Notes under the pieces: generated by a model
Told to the model about the DNA's origin: nothing
Seen by the model: only the letters and a program-made list of their open reading frames with translations
Databases searched by the model: none
Made by a program: the position numbers and the translations under genes
Source of the DNA: Mycolicibacterium iranicum
Lineage (GTDB): Bacteria; Actinomycetota; Actinomycetes; Mycobacteriales; Mycobacteriaceae
NCBI RefSeq assembly: GCF_001650495.1
Contig: NZ_LWCS01000098.1
Coordinates: 1-64,000 of the forward strand
Direction: 5' to 3'
Length of the DNA: 64,000 nucleotides
Part shown: positions 53,871 to 63,700 of the stretch, piece after piece
How the letters are laid out: every line of letters starts with the position of its first letter
Numbering within the stretch: position 1 is the first letter of the stretch

Positions 53871-54571
53871 CCGGTACCCATCCACGGTCGGTTGCCGTAG
53901 GTGTTGAGGTGCATCACCTCGGCGACCGGCCTTCGGGTGGTCGGCCCATAGCGGCCGCGCGGCCACCCCAGCGGCACAACGCAACACGGTGTCACCGACA
54001 CGGGTAGCCCGAGGGTCTTGCGGGTCGAGGTCACGCTCCACAGCGGAAGAGTGATCAGAGAGGCGCCCAGGCCCATCGCGCGGGCCGCCAGCAGCAAGTT
54101 CTGCACGCTCGGGTAGATGGAGCCGTAGAATCCCGACAGTGCCGCGTGCGGCATCGGCACGAACGGGATTCGGCCGTCTTTGGCGCCGAGGCGCAGGCAC
54201 GCCACGATGAGGACGGGCACCTCCGTGAAGTGGTCCACCTGCCACTGCACCGCGCGCGCGGTCTTGGCCATCGACGGGTCGCGCTTGGACACCCGCCGTA
54301 TCACCGCGTGGTAGTACAGGTTCCATGCCTGCCGGTACCGCTTCGCGAGCTTCTTCTTCGTGGCGTAATCCTTGACGACGATGAACTCCCAGTTCTGCCC
54401 GTTGGCTCCCGTGGGCGCGTGCAGGGCGACCTCGATGCACTTCATCAGGATTTCGTCGTCGATCGGGTCCGGGTAGACGCGGCGTACCGCGCGCTGCGTC
54501 ATCATCACTTCGATCAGCGACATGTCCAGTCGCGCAAAGGCTTCCGGTGTTGACGGGGTGGGCTCAGGCAT
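53867..54571 (-). CDS. Nitroreductase-family flavoprotein
   Basis: 234 residues from the ATG at 54571, which overlaps the preceding gene by 8 bp. FMN-binding RAVRRVYPDPID at the N-terminus, APTGANGQNWEFIVVKD and LLLAARAMGLGASLITLP are typical. Such enzymes use NAD(P)H to reduce quinones, nitroaromatics or double bonds; the mycobacterial branch with a long YRQAWNLYYHAVIRR insert has no settled substrate. It follows the DUF2505 and flavodoxin-like genes on the same strand, suggesting a redox operon. Confidence 0.9.
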   Translation of the reverse strand: MPEPTPSTPEAFARLDMSLIEVMMTQRAVRRVYPDPIDDEILMKCIEVALHAPTGANGQNWEFIVVKDYATKKKLAKRYRQAWNLYYHAVIRRVSKRDPSMAKTARAVQWQVDHFTEVPVLIVACLRLGAKDGRIPFVPMPHAALSGFYGSIYPSVQNLLLAARAMGLGASLITLPLWSVTSTRKTLGLPVSVTPCCVVPLGWPRGRYGPTTRRPVAEVMHLNTYGNRPWMGTG

Positions 54572-55070
54572 TCTGTGCAATCCAATCCGACGTGAAGCGC
54601 TGAAGTTGTGGGATCTCGGTGACGATCTGACCGCAGATGGCCTTCTCGACCCGGCCCCCGACGATCGGGATCTTCACCTCCACCGTCCCGGTGAAGCTGA
54701 ATCGCGAACCGTCCGATACCGGAGCGAGTGTCGCGCTTCCGACGCCCGAACCCGGAACCCCGGACGCCGAGATGGTGACAGCACCTTCCACCGCATCGGC
54801 ACCTGTGCGTTGCCACGTCTCGGTGCGCACAATCGAGAGGTTGCCCCTGAACACCTTGGTCAGCGGTCCCGGCAGCAGGTCGTTGCGCAGGTCCTGGGTG
54901 GTCGCGACCGACACCGCGCCGTCGGCATCGACGTCGAGCCTGTCCAGTGTGGTTGCACCACCGCCGAACTCGGCGATCCGGTCACGCCAGTACCCTTCGT
55001 CGCCGAAGGCGGTGAGGATCTGGTCCACCCCAGCGGGTGAATCCGTCTGGACGTCAAATGGTGTGGGCAT
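54564..55070 (-). CDS. DUF2505-family (SRPBCC-like) protein
   Basis: 168 residues. The layout fits DUF2505: a short N-terminal strand, then AFGDEGYWRDRIAEFGGG, DLLPGPLTKVFRGNLSIVRTETWQ, and a C-terminal helix GRVEKAICGQIVTEIPQLQRF. The fold is expected to be a hydrophobic-ligand-binding START-like cup; ligand unknown. It lies 12 bp after the flavodoxin-like gene and overlaps the nitroreductase gene by 8 bp, so the three are probably co-transcribed. Confidence 0.82.
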   Translation of the reverse strand: MPTPFDVQTDSPAGVDQILTAFGDEGYWRDRIAEFGGGATTLDRLDVDADGAVSVATTQDLRNDLLPGPLTKVFRGNLSIVRTETWQRTGADAVEGAVTISASGVPGSGVGSATLAPVSDGSRFSFTGTVEVKIPIVGGRVEKAICGQIVTEIPQLQRFTSDWIAQNA

Positions 55071-55082
55071 GGTGCGGCCTTC

Positions 55083-55814
55083 TCAACGTCCGCCGAACAA
55101 CCGGTCCGCCAGCCGGCCCGCGAACGCCCGCGCTTGATCCACCTGCGCAGCACTGATATTCGTCGGCGGGATCTTGACGCCCAGATAGCGATCCTTGTAC
55201 TCGCCCGACCCCAGGTAGCTTGTCAAAGACAGCATGGACTGCAGCTGGCCCCCCGGATACTCGAAGTGGATGCTGTCGACGAAGCGCCCGCCCCGCTTGT
55301 CGGCGAGCTCGCGGACCGCCTCCAAATTCTCCCGCCAATAGCGCCGGCATACGGTGAGCACCGCGTAGGGCGTGCCGTCGAGCACCGCGGCCTCGCTGGA
55401 TTCGAGGAAGGATCGCAGCGGCATGCTCACCGTCCGCCACCACGTCGGCGAGCCCAAGACGACGAGGTCGTACGCTCCCTCCCGCACCGCCTCGGGCGTG
55501 CGGATCTCGCCCGTCTCCCCCTTGCCCTGAGCCTTGAACACGCTGAACATGTCCGGCCACACGCTGCGCATGGGGAAGCGGGTGAAGGGTTCGGAGTACT
55601 GCGGATCGACGAACTCGATCGGCGCCATGTGCACCTCGCACCCGCGGTCGCGCAGAACGTCGGCGGCAGCGTCGAGCACCTTCTGGGTCTGGCCTGTGTA
55701 GGAGTAGTAGACGAACAACACCCTGCTGCCTGATTGCTCCTCGCGTGCGCTGCTGCCTGATTGCTCCTCGCGTGCGCTGCTGCCTGATTGCTCCTCGCGT
55801 GCGCGGTCACTCAT
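55083..55814 (-). CDS. Flavodoxin-like NAD(P)H oxidoreductase with repeated N-terminus
   Basis: 243 residues from the ATG at 55814, chosen for the strong GGAGGGAG 6 bp upstream. The flavodoxin-like fold begins only at RVLFVYYSYTGQTQKVLD (FMN phosphate loop), followed by VVLGSPTWWRTVSMPLRSFL. Before it come about 30 hydrophilic residues made by a 27-bp repeat (AREEQSGSS three times). FMN-dependent quinone or electron-transfer role likely. First gene of a small redox operon with the DUF2505 and nitroreductase genes, divergent from the methyltransferase at 55879. Confidence 0.83.
   Translation of the reverse strand: MSDRAREEQSGSSAREEQSGSSAREEQSGSRVLFVYYSYTGQTQKVLDAAADVLRDRGCEVHMAPIEFVDPQYSEPFTRFPMRSVWPDMFSVFKAQGKGETGEIRTPEAVREGAYDLVVLGSPTWWRTVSMPLRSFLESSEAAVLDGTPYAVLTVCRRYWRENLEAVRELADKRGGRFVDSIHFEYPGGQLQSMLSLTSYLGSGEYKDRYLGVKIPPTNISAAQVDQARAFAGRLADRLFGGR
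55723..55803 (-). repeat. 27-bp tandem repeat, three perfect copies, at the start of the flavodoxin-like gene
   Basis: Units at 55723-55749, 55750-55776 and 55777-55803 are identical; on the plus strand each begins CTGCTGCCTGATTGCTCC and ends TCGCGTGCG. On the coding strand each adds nine residues (AREEQSGSS) directly after MSDR. The period keeps the frame. It is a second VNTR-like repeat at a gene start, comparable to the one at 28521. Confidence 0.93.
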
Positions 55815-55878
55815 TGCATGCTCCCTCCGGTATGAGGCTGATTGTTCCCTGGCGGCGATTGCGCATAGCCTCTGTGCC

Positions 55879-56709
55879 ATGACGGACAAGGTTTCCATCG
55901 ATCTGACCGGGCCGGCCCAGACGATGCTGACGACCCTCTATCTGAAAGCGCTTGACGCCGACTTCGAACGTCCCGTTCTCGGCGACCGGTTCGCCAAGGA
56001 GGCGATCGAGCGCATCGACTACGACTGGAACGATCTCGGCGTCAACGGCAAGTGGGCGCCGATCGTGACCGTCCGCACCGCGCAGTACGACATCTGGGCC
56101 AAGCAGTTCATCGCCGCGCACGGCCCCTGCACGGTGGTACATCTCGGGTGCGGACTCGACAGCCGCGTGTTTCGCGTCGACCCCGGACCCGATGTGCAGT
56201 GGTATGACGTCGATTTCCCCGGCGTCATCGAGTTGCGCGAACAGGTCTACCCGTCGCGACCGAATTACCATCTGCTCCCGACCCCGGCCACGGAACTGTC
56301 CTGGCTCGACCAGATTCCGGCCGACAAGCCGGTGCTGTTCCTCGCCGAGGGCATCAGCATGTACCTGACGGAGGACGACGGCATCGCCCTGTTGCGCCGA
56401 GTCGTCGACCGCTTCCCGTCCGGCGAACTGCAGATCGATTTCTACAACTGGGTGGGTATCCGGTCCCAGAAGACCCAGACCCTGGTGCGCAAGACCGGAT
56501 CCACGTTGCACTGGGCGGTCAACAGCCCCGAAGACATCCTCTCCAACGTCGCCGGGACCCGCCTGCTGGCATGCGTCACGATCTTCAGCGCGAGTACCGC
56601 GCCCCGCGCGTCGAAACTCTTCAAGGCCCTGGGGCGCGCCATTCGCGTTGTGCCGCCGGTGCGTAACGCCCTGCAGTACCACCGCTACGGATTCGGGCCC
56701 GTCAGCTGA
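55879..56709 (+). CDS. Methyltransferase of the LCMT-like family (PF04072), copy 2
   Basis: 276 residues. SAM site VVHLGCGLDSRVFRVDPGPD, then YDVDFPGVIELREQ, FLAEGISMYLTEDDG and DFYNWVGIRSQ. Complete and typical of the mycobacterial TcmP-like O-methyltransferases. It is divergent from the flavodoxin-like gene and ends 7 bp from the end of papA5. In M. tuberculosis the DIM/PGL locus uses Rv2952-type methyltransferases of a different family, so a role in finishing the lipid is possible but unproven. Confidence 0.87.
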   Translation: MTDKVSIDLTGPAQTMLTTLYLKALDADFERPVLGDRFAKEAIERIDYDWNDLGVNGKWAPIVTVRTAQYDIWAKQFIAAHGPCTVVHLGCGLDSRVFRVDPGPDVQWYDVDFPGVIELREQVYPSRPNYHLLPTPATELSWLDQIPADKPVLFLAEGISMYLTEDDGIALLRRVVDRFPSGELQIDFYNWVGIRSQKTQTLVRKTGSTLHWAVNSPEDILSNVAGTRLLACVTIFSASTAPRASKLFKALGRAIRVVPPVRNALQYHRYGFGPVS

Positions 56710-56716
56710 CACCGAC

Positions 56717-57973
56717 TCAGCCGACACGAACGGAGGCCTGACGCGCGGCGATGCCGCGCAAGAGCGACTCGATCGCCTGCACGGACTTCTCCGGTTGCGG
56801 TCCGTGCGAGTGGTATTCGATCATCAGACGGCCCGCGAAGATCTTGCTGGTGTAGATCTCGATGCCCGCGCCGACAGCGAAATACAGTTCGCCGTGGCTG
56901 GCCGCGAGCTCCATCTCGGGCGGCATCCGCATCGGTGGGACGATGCCGTTGTCGGTGAACATCACGACGTCGGGCAGTCCGGGAGGGTTGCCCACGTACT
57001 GCGGGCTGAAGTGCAGGAAGCTCTGCTGGATCACACCCTCGGCGATGTCTTTCTTGAAAGTGTCGTTGATGTCGCGGGCTAGGTCGACCACGTCGGTACT
57101 GGGGTTGATCTCGGCGAGGTAGGTGGCGATACCCACAGGGTTGGTGCACTCGGTGGCCGACACCGGTGGGGAGAGCAGATAGCGCAGATCCACCGGATAC
57201 ACGTAGGGCACAGGGATGTTCGGGGTCTCGCGCAGCTGCCACTCGGCCATCAGGATCGCCGCGGACAACAGACTGTTCAAGCCGAGCTTGTTGGCCCGGC
57301 AGAACGCGATGATGTTGTCGGTCTCGGGCTCTGAGAGCTTGCAGAACTCCATCGGGACACGTTGCGGCAGAACCGGATTGGTGTCCGAGGTGGCACGCCG
57401 CGACGGTGGCACGTCGTAGGCGAACATCGCGGCGAGCAACCGCTCAAGGCCGGAGCGCAGCTTCTTCTCCACGCCGCGGTCAGACAGTACAGACTCCAGC
57501 GACGTCGGCACGGGTGCCACCGGCGCCTGCCGTGTGGCGCCGGTGGTGACGAGGTCGGTGTAGGTCGAGAAGAGTTCCTCGACCAGGCTGAACTGGTGAT
57601 GGCCGTCGGCGAGGCTGTGATGAATGTACAACGTCAGATGGGTCTCGTCGTCGCGCCGGGTGAGGCGCAGGTGGGTCAGCGCGGCGGTCTGGTCGAACCG
57701 AAGGGGCGGCGCTTCGGCATCGCCGCTGAGCTCGACGACTTCAAGCCCCTCGTGCATCAGGTCGTCGAGGACGATCTCCCACTTGCCATCGGGAAGCTGC
57801 TCGAGGTGACCGTTGAGAACCGGATGAGCCTGCAGCAGTGCGTCGAAGGCCTCGGCCAGTGCGTCGACGTCGACGGTGCCGCGCACGTGGGCGGCGAGGC
57901 CGACGAAGTTCTGCGTCTCGGCGAACATCTCCTCGCTGCGTGCCAGCTTCCTGATGCCCGATGACGGAAACAT
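56717..57973 (-). CDS. papA5: PapA5-like acyltransferase (diesterification of phthiocerol-type diols)
   Basis: 418 residues from the ATG at 57973 (MFPSSGIRKLARSEEMF), the same opening as M. tuberculosis PapA5 (MFPGSVIRKL); the frame extends upstream without similarity. Active-site HHSLADGHH (HHxxxDG) at about 123-131. Conserved stretches include LLQAHPVL-HLEQ, VPYVYPVDLRYLL, AEWQLR-TPNIPVPY and GVIQQS-LHF. PapA5 transfers mycocerosyl chains from the Mas carrier to phthiocerol or phenolphthiocerol. It follows drrC as in the M. tuberculosis DIM locus; mas, which comes next there, is missing here. Confidence 0.92.
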   Translation of the reverse strand: MFPSSGIRKLARSEEMFAETQNFVGLAAHVRGTVDVDALAEAFDALLQAHPVLNGHLEQLPDGKWEIVLDDLMHEGLEVVELSGDAEAPPLRFDQTAALTHLRLTRRDDETHLTLYIHHSLADGHHQFSLVEELFSTYTDLVTTGATRQAPVAPVPTSLESVLSDRGVEKKLRSGLERLLAAMFAYDVPPSRRATSDTNPVLPQRVPMEFCKLSEPETDNIIAFCRANKLGLNSLLSAAILMAEWQLRETPNIPVPYVYPVDLRYLLSPPVSATECTNPVGIATYLAEINPSTDVVDLARDINDTFKKDIAEGVIQQSFLHFSPQYVGNPPGLPDVVMFTDNGIVPPMRMPPEMELAASHGELYFAVGAGIEIYTSKIFAGRLMIEYHSHGPQPEKSVQAIESLLRGIAARQASVRVG

Positions 57974-58025
57974 GAGTACCCAACTCCCAGGTGTTCGGTG
58001 TGTCAGTGATCTGTTCGGCCTTCTG

Positions 58026-58871
58026 TCAGCCGCGCTTGCTGGCCTTGCGGTAGCCGATCGCCAGCGGCACCGCACAGACGGCGGCGATACCCGCCGCCCA
58101 CAACACCGAGAACAAGACCGGTTGTGCGATCGGACCTTCCAGCGACAGGCCCTTCATCGCCTCGATCGTAGTGCTGACCGGCTGATTCTCGACGAAGGGC
58201 TGCAGCCACTCCGGGTACTGGTCGAGCGGCACGAAACCGATCGAGAAGAACATCAGGACCGCGATGACGATCTCGGTGGCCTGCGGGGCGATGGTGCTCG
58301 AGGAGAACAGCGCCAACGTCAGCACCGCGGCAGACAGCGCCACCCCGAACAGGGCGGGCATGAACACCCACAGGATCGCTGCCGGGACGCCCTGCTCAAA
58401 TCGGAATCCGAGTAGCAACCCCACCGACATGACGACAAGCGTAATCACGACGATGCGCACGAAGTCGGCGGTGAGCCTGGCAAGCAAGCCGGCCGCGCGG
58501 TGCACCGGAACCACCCAGAAGCGAGACAGCAGTCCGACCTCACGTTCCCGCATGATGCCCACCGCACCGATGATCGAACCGGTCATCCCGCCCACCAGGG
58601 CCACCAGCGGCACCTGGCCGTACAGCCCGCTGTGCCCGGTGACCTGTTCGATGACGTCCCCGAGCACGATGTCGAGCGCCACCAGGAAGACCGCGGGCAT
58701 GACCATCGACTGCACCAGGGTCGCCGGATCGCGGCTCCACCGACGCAGAATCCGCGCCGTGAGCACCACCACCTGTGGCAGCAGCTTTTTCGGCGAGTTC
58801 TCCCAGATCTTCTCGCGGCGGTGTCTGCCGCCGGGGCGGTAGGGAGCCGTGGACGACGTGTGAAGTGTCAC
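58026..58871 (-). CDS. drrC: ABC transporter membrane subunit DrrC (DIM-type lipid export)
   Basis: 281 residues from a GTG at 58871, which overlaps the drrB stop as GTGA. About six transmembrane helices in an ABC-2-type permease; the MREREVGLLSRFWVVPVHRAAGLLAR loop and ENQPVSTTIEAMKGLSL are typical of DrrB/DrrC. With DrrA and DrrB it should export the finished DIM-like lipid across the cytoplasmic membrane. The frame is open further upstream, but translational coupling argues for 58871. Confidence 0.92.
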   Translation of the reverse strand: MTLHTSSTAPYRPGGRHRREKIWENSPKKLLPQVVVLTARILRRWSRDPATLVQSMVMPAVFLVALDIVLGDVIEQVTGHSGLYGQVPLVALVGGMTGSIIGAVGIMREREVGLLSRFWVVPVHRAAGLLARLTADFVRIVVITLVVMSVGLLLGFRFEQGVPAAILWVFMPALFGVALSAAVLTLALFSSSTIAPQATEIVIAVLMFFSIGFVPLDQYPEWLQPFVENQPVSTTIEAMKGLSLEGPIAQPVLFSVLWAAGIAAVCAVPLAIGYRKASKRG

Positions 58872-59713
58872 GAGCGTCGCCGCTTCCCGCTCACCCAGGT
58901 GTGCAGCGCCAAGGCCACCACGATGCAGCCGACGGCCCACAGAATGCCTGGGCCCAGCACCGACAGGGTCGCCTCGGGCGCCGCTCCGGTGCTGTCACCG
59001 GCCAGCGCCTGCAGCCCGTAGACCCATTGCGACAGCGGCTGATTGCGTACGAAGCCCTGGATCCAGTCGGGGAACCGCTCGACCGGCTGGAGGCCCACCG
59101 ACGCCAAACCCAGCGTCAGCTGCGGAATCAGCATCATCGGGGCGGTCGCCTCGGGGTTCTGGGTGGCGATACCGATCAGGTCGCCGATGATCGCGAGCGC
59201 CGCGCCGATCAGCAGGACGAGACCGACGAAGCCGAGCGTGTGGAGCACACCGTTGTCGAATCGGAAACCGATCACGTACCCGCAGGCCACCGACACCACC
59301 AGCGCGATACAGCAGCGGTACATACTCGCCGTCATCCGCGACGCCAGCGGGGTGATCGACGGAATCGGCATCGCGCGGAACCGCCGGTTGATGCCCTGAA
59401 CGGAGTCCGTCGCCGACCGGAACGCCGCGGAGATCGCCGCGAACCAGATCGCCTGCAGGATGATCAGCGGCGTCAGGTACTGCGCGTAGCTGCTCAGCGG
59501 CTGCACCGCGCCCATCATCTGTTTGAGCGGCAGGTAATAACCGACCGTGAAGACGATCGACCCGACGACCTGCGTACCGAGCTCCCCGTTGCGCAGCGTC
59601 GGGATGATCATCCGGATGGTCAGCACCCACCACTGCTGGATCGCCGACACCGACGGCCGAACGGCGTGCGGAATCGCAGCCGAGCGCTGAGGTATCGCCG
59701 TCTGCTCGATCAC
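58868..59713 (-). CDS. drrB: ABC transporter membrane subunit DrrB (DIM-type lipid export)
   Basis: 281 residues from a GTG at 59713, overlapping the drrA stop as GTGA. Six hydrophobic segments, an ABC-2 permease. The DSVQGINRRFRAMPIPSITPLASR loop and RNQPLSQWVYGLQAL are the family marks, and correspond to similar places in DrrC. The gene is translationally coupled on both sides within the drrA-drrB-drrC unit. Confidence 0.92.
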   Translation of the reverse strand: MIEQTAIPQRSAAIPHAVRPSVSAIQQWWVLTIRMIIPTLRNGELGTQVVGSIVFTVGYYLPLKQMMGAVQPLSSYAQYLTPLIILQAIWFAAISAAFRSATDSVQGINRRFRAMPIPSITPLASRMTASMYRCCIALVVSVACGYVIGFRFDNGVLHTLGFVGLVLLIGAALAIIGDLIGIATQNPEATAPMMLIPQLTLGLASVGLQPVERFPDWIQGFVRNQPLSQWVYGLQALAGDSTGAAPEATLSVLGPGILWAVGCIVVALALHTWVSGKRRRS

Positions 59714-60717
59714 GCGTAGGCGCTCGCGTCCGCCGAGAGCTCTCGGTCGTCGTCTTCGATGGCCTTCGGATGGTCCCCGGTCAGGGCGAGGAACACCTCG
59801 TCGAGCGACGGACGGCGCAGCGCGATGTCGGTGAGGTCGATGTTGGCGTCGCTGAGCAGATGCAGTGCCTGCATCAGCGTGCCCGGCCCGTCGGGCGCCG
59901 GCATCGAGATGCGGTCCGAGGTGTCCCGCAGAGCGGCCCGGTGGGAGTCGGGCAGCAATGGACCGAGGATCCTGGCGACCTCCGGCATATCGCTGAGCTG
60001 TCGCGGCACGATCTCGCAGTAGGTGCCGCCGGTACGCTCCTTGAGCTGATCCGCGGTTCCCTCGGCGATGACGGTGCCCTTGTCGATCACGATGATGCGG
60101 TCGCTGAGCAGGTCGGCCTCTTCGAGGTACTGGGTGGTCAGCAACGTGGCTATCCCGGCTTCCTTGAAATCGGTGACGAGCTCCCAGATGGCTTGGCGGC
60201 TACGTGGATCCAGCCCCGTGGTGGGTTCGTCGAGGAACACCACCTCGGGTCGCACCACGAGCCCGCACGCAATGTCGATGCGGCGCTTCATGCCGCCGGA
60301 GTAGTTGCCCACCGCGCGGTCGCCGGCATGCACCAGATCGAACTGTTCCAACAGCTCCTGCGCGCGCTGTTTGGCGACCTTCTTTTTCAGGCCCTGCAGG
60401 CGACCGAACATCAGCAGATTCTCGCGGCCGGTCAACAGGTCGTCCAGCGCGGCGTGCTGACCGGTGAGCATCAGTGCCCGGCGCACTCCCGCCGGATCGC
60501 TGACCACGTCGTGACCGGCGATCAGCGCACGCCCGCTGTCCGGCTTGATCAGCGTGGACAGGATGTTGACCGTGGTCGTCTTACCCGCACCGTTGGGACC
60601 GAGCAGGCCCAGCACCTCTCCACGCGCCACCTCGAAGCTGACGTCGCGCAGGGCGGTCACCTCGCCGAACGATTTCTTGATGCCGGCCACAACGACGGCC
60701 TTGTCTGAGCTGGACAT
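59710..60717 (-). CDS. drrA: ABC transporter ATPase DrrA (DIM-type lipid export)
   Basis: 335 residues from the ATG at 60717; the frame is open further into ppsE. Walker A GLLGPNGAGKTTTVN, signature NYSGGMKRRIDIACGL, Walker B VVFLDEPTTGLDP and switch histidine replaced by glutamine (LLTTQYLEEADLL), as is usual in the daunorubicin-resistance subfamily. The C-terminal 90 residues form the DrrA extension, with RRPSLDEVFLALTG. It lies 19 bp after ppsE, in the M. tuberculosis order. Confidence 0.94.
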   Translation of the reverse strand: MSSSDKAVVVAGIKKSFGEVTALRDVSFEVARGEVLGLLGPNGAGKTTTVNILSTLIKPDSGRALIAGHDVVSDPAGVRRALMLTGQHAALDDLLTGRENLLMFGRLQGLKKKVAKQRAQELLEQFDLVHAGDRAVGNYSGGMKRRIDIACGLVVRPEVVFLDEPTTGLDPRSRQAIWELVTDFKEAGIATLLTTQYLEEADLLSDRIIVIDKGTVIAEGTADQLKERTGGTYCEIVPRQLSDMPEVARILGPLLPDSHRAALRDTSDRISMPAPDGPGTLMQALHLLSDANIDLTDIALRRPSLDEVFLALTGDHPKAIEDDDRELSADASAYA

Positions 60718-60736
60718 GCCGCTCCCCTCTAACCGC

Positions 60737-63700
60737 TCACGACAGATCGACCAGCGCCAGCTCTTCGCCGGCCGCGTCGCTGTCCGCCTCGGCCAGCGCT
60801 TCCCTGGTGATCTCCAGGATGGCGGCCGAGTACTGCCGGGCAAAGGATTCCACATCTGTCGGCCCGAGACGGCGATTGTCGTACCACCAGTCGATATGGA
60901 GCACGCCGGCCGTGCGGTACACCCGCAGTTCGGTCGCGTGCCCCAGACCCGGGAGCGTGTCCCTGATCGGCATCGCCGTGTCTGCGTCGAACCGCACCGG
61001 GGCGTCGTCGGGCTGGTCGGACGGCACCTCGGGAATGGTCCCGATGTGGGAGAACAGGATGTCGGCAGGCCGAGTCAAAGCCAACGCCCGCGCGGTCGGG
61101 GCGAACAGGTACCGAAGCAACCCGTACCCAATCCCGTAGTGCGGCACCGCGTCCAGCGCCTCGTGCACCTCCGCGAGCGACTGCGCCGCGCTGTCCGACC
61201 TGGACGCATGCAGCACCACCGGATGCAGCGTGGTGAACCATCCGACCGTGCGCTGCAGGTCCACGTCGGGCTTGAGCACCGAGCGGCCCCGACCGCCCAG
61301 ATCGACAGCCACCGCGCCCTCGCCCACTGTCGCGGCCACGGTCCGGGTCAGCGCAGCCAGCAGGATGTCCTCCACAGGAAGCCGCAGACGCCTGCGGGCG
61401 TCGTCGACCTCGCCGGTCTCGGCGGCAGACAGTGCCGATGAGACGCGCTCGACGTCGGCTGCGCCCGGACGTCCCGAGGGTTCCGCACCGGCGATGTGCA
61501 GCGTCCGCCTGCCCGCGACCTCCAGCCAGTAGTCCCGGCTTTCCAGCACCGCCGGGTGGCTGGCCAGCCCGGCGCACCGCTGCGACCATTCGCGCCACGA
61601 GGCGCCGACCGGAGCGAGCGCGATCTCCTCACCGGCCATGCGCTGGTTGAACGCGGTGAAGATGTCGGTCAGCAGGATGTCACGGGATGCGCCGTCGTCC
61701 CCGGAGCCGCCCGCGGTCCCGTGCAGGCTCAGCGCCAGGTACGACGCACCGCCCGACACACCCTGGACGAAGGTCGCCGTCAGCGGCACCACGACCTGGT
61801 GCTCGCGGACCTGCTCGTCGAGGAAGCCCAGCACCGCTTCGCGCTCCTGAGGACTGCCTGCGGCCACGCCGTCCGGCAGCCGCCGGACCACCAGCTCGGT
61901 GAACTCACCGGGTTCGGCGATCGTCTGATCCCACGTGCCGGACCGCTCCACCAGATGCACGCGCAACGCGTCGTGGGCCGCCGTGACAGCGGTCAGCACC
62001 GCGCGCACATCGGCCTCGCTCACATCGGAGCGCAGTCCGAGGATCACCGGGATGCGCCACCGGCCGATGTCGCTGAGACCGTTCTCCAGGAAATACGCGA
62101 CGTTCGGCGGGACCGGCGGGTTCACCGTGTCGTCGAGCACCTGACGCGCCAGCCCGCCCTCGGCGTACCGGGCCGTCAGCACCTTGGCCAGCGCCGCCAC
62201 CGTCTGGTTCTCGTAGAGATCCTGAGGCGTCAGATCAAGCCCCTCGTGGCCCGCGGTCATCGCGACACTGATCGCAATCAGCGAGTCACCGCCGATCTCG
62301 AAGAAGTTCGCGTTGCGCTCGACGGTCGTCACGCCGAGACACTGCGCCCAGATCCGCTGCAGCGAGGCCTCCACCGTCGACGTCCCGCCGGCGGTCGCGG
62401 GCGCCACGCCCGCCGCCGTGCCGTGGGCACCCACCCCGGCGGCGCCCGAGCCGTTGGTGACCCACGCCGCACCGGCGTTGTACTCGACCCAGTGGCGCTG
62501 CTTGGCGAACGGATAGCCGGGAAGCGTGATCAGCTGGTGCGTCACGTCCGCACCTTGGTCCCAATCGACGTCGACGTCCGCGGCCCACAACTGACCCAGC
62601 GCCAGCAGGAACGTCTCGTGGTCGCCGCGATTCTGGGCTTGATGCCGCATCAATCGCACCGCGCGATGCCGTTCGGACCACCGGGGGTGGCGTCCCGCCG
62701 ACGACGTCAACGTGCCGCCGGGACCGACCTCGATAAGCACCCTGTCCGGCGTGGCCAGCAGTGCGTCGAGCTCGTCGGCGAAGCGGACGGTGGCCCGGAT
62801 CTGACGGGCCCACGTGGCGGGGTTCGTCGCCTCGGCCGCCGTCATCGTCGTCCCGGTGATGTTGGACAGCAGCGGGATTCGCGGCTCGTGCAACGTCACC
62901 CGCGACAGGAACGCGCTGAACTCGGCGACCACCGAATCCATCAGTCGGGAATGGAACGCGTGCGAGGTGCGCACCCGGCGAGCCGCGATGCCCTTCTCGG
63001 CGAGGCCCGCCTGGAAGGCGCGGATCGCCTCGTCGCTGCCTGCGACGACGCAGCTGCCGGGATCGTTGACCGTCGCGATGTCGACGTCGGGGGTGAGGTG
63101 CTCGGCGACTGCCTCGGGGCTCAGCGGCACCGCCACCATCACCCCGCGCGGCGCGGCGTGCATCAGTTTGGCCCGCATCGAGATCACCTTGACGGCGGTC
63201 TCCAGGTCGAAGACGCCGGCAATGGTCGCGGCCGGGTATTCGCCGATGCTGTGCCCGGCCATGATCGAGGGCTGGACGCCGTAGGACTGGATGAGTTTCG
63301 CCAGCGCGTACTCGACGGTGAACAGTGCGGGCTGGGCGCGGTCGGTGTGCTCGAGGTTTCGCCCGGCGCCGTCGAAGATCTCTGCCTTCAGGTCGTAACC
63401 CATCTCGGCACTGAACAGGGTCGCGCACTCGTCGAAGTGCCGGGCGAACACCGGCTCGCTGTCGTAGAGGCCGCGCGCCATGCCGATGTGCTGGGCACCC
63501 TGCCCCGGGAACAGGAACGCGACTCGGTCAGCGGACAATTCCCCGTCCGGGAGCCCCGCACCGACGAAGACGTTGTCAGTCTCGGTGGCAGACAGCACAG
63601 CGGCGGCGTTCTGCTGATCCTGTACGACAGCCGCGAGCCGCATCGGCTCCGTGCGGCGCCGGGTCAGCGTGAATGCCGCGTCGGCGAGGTTGACCTCGTC

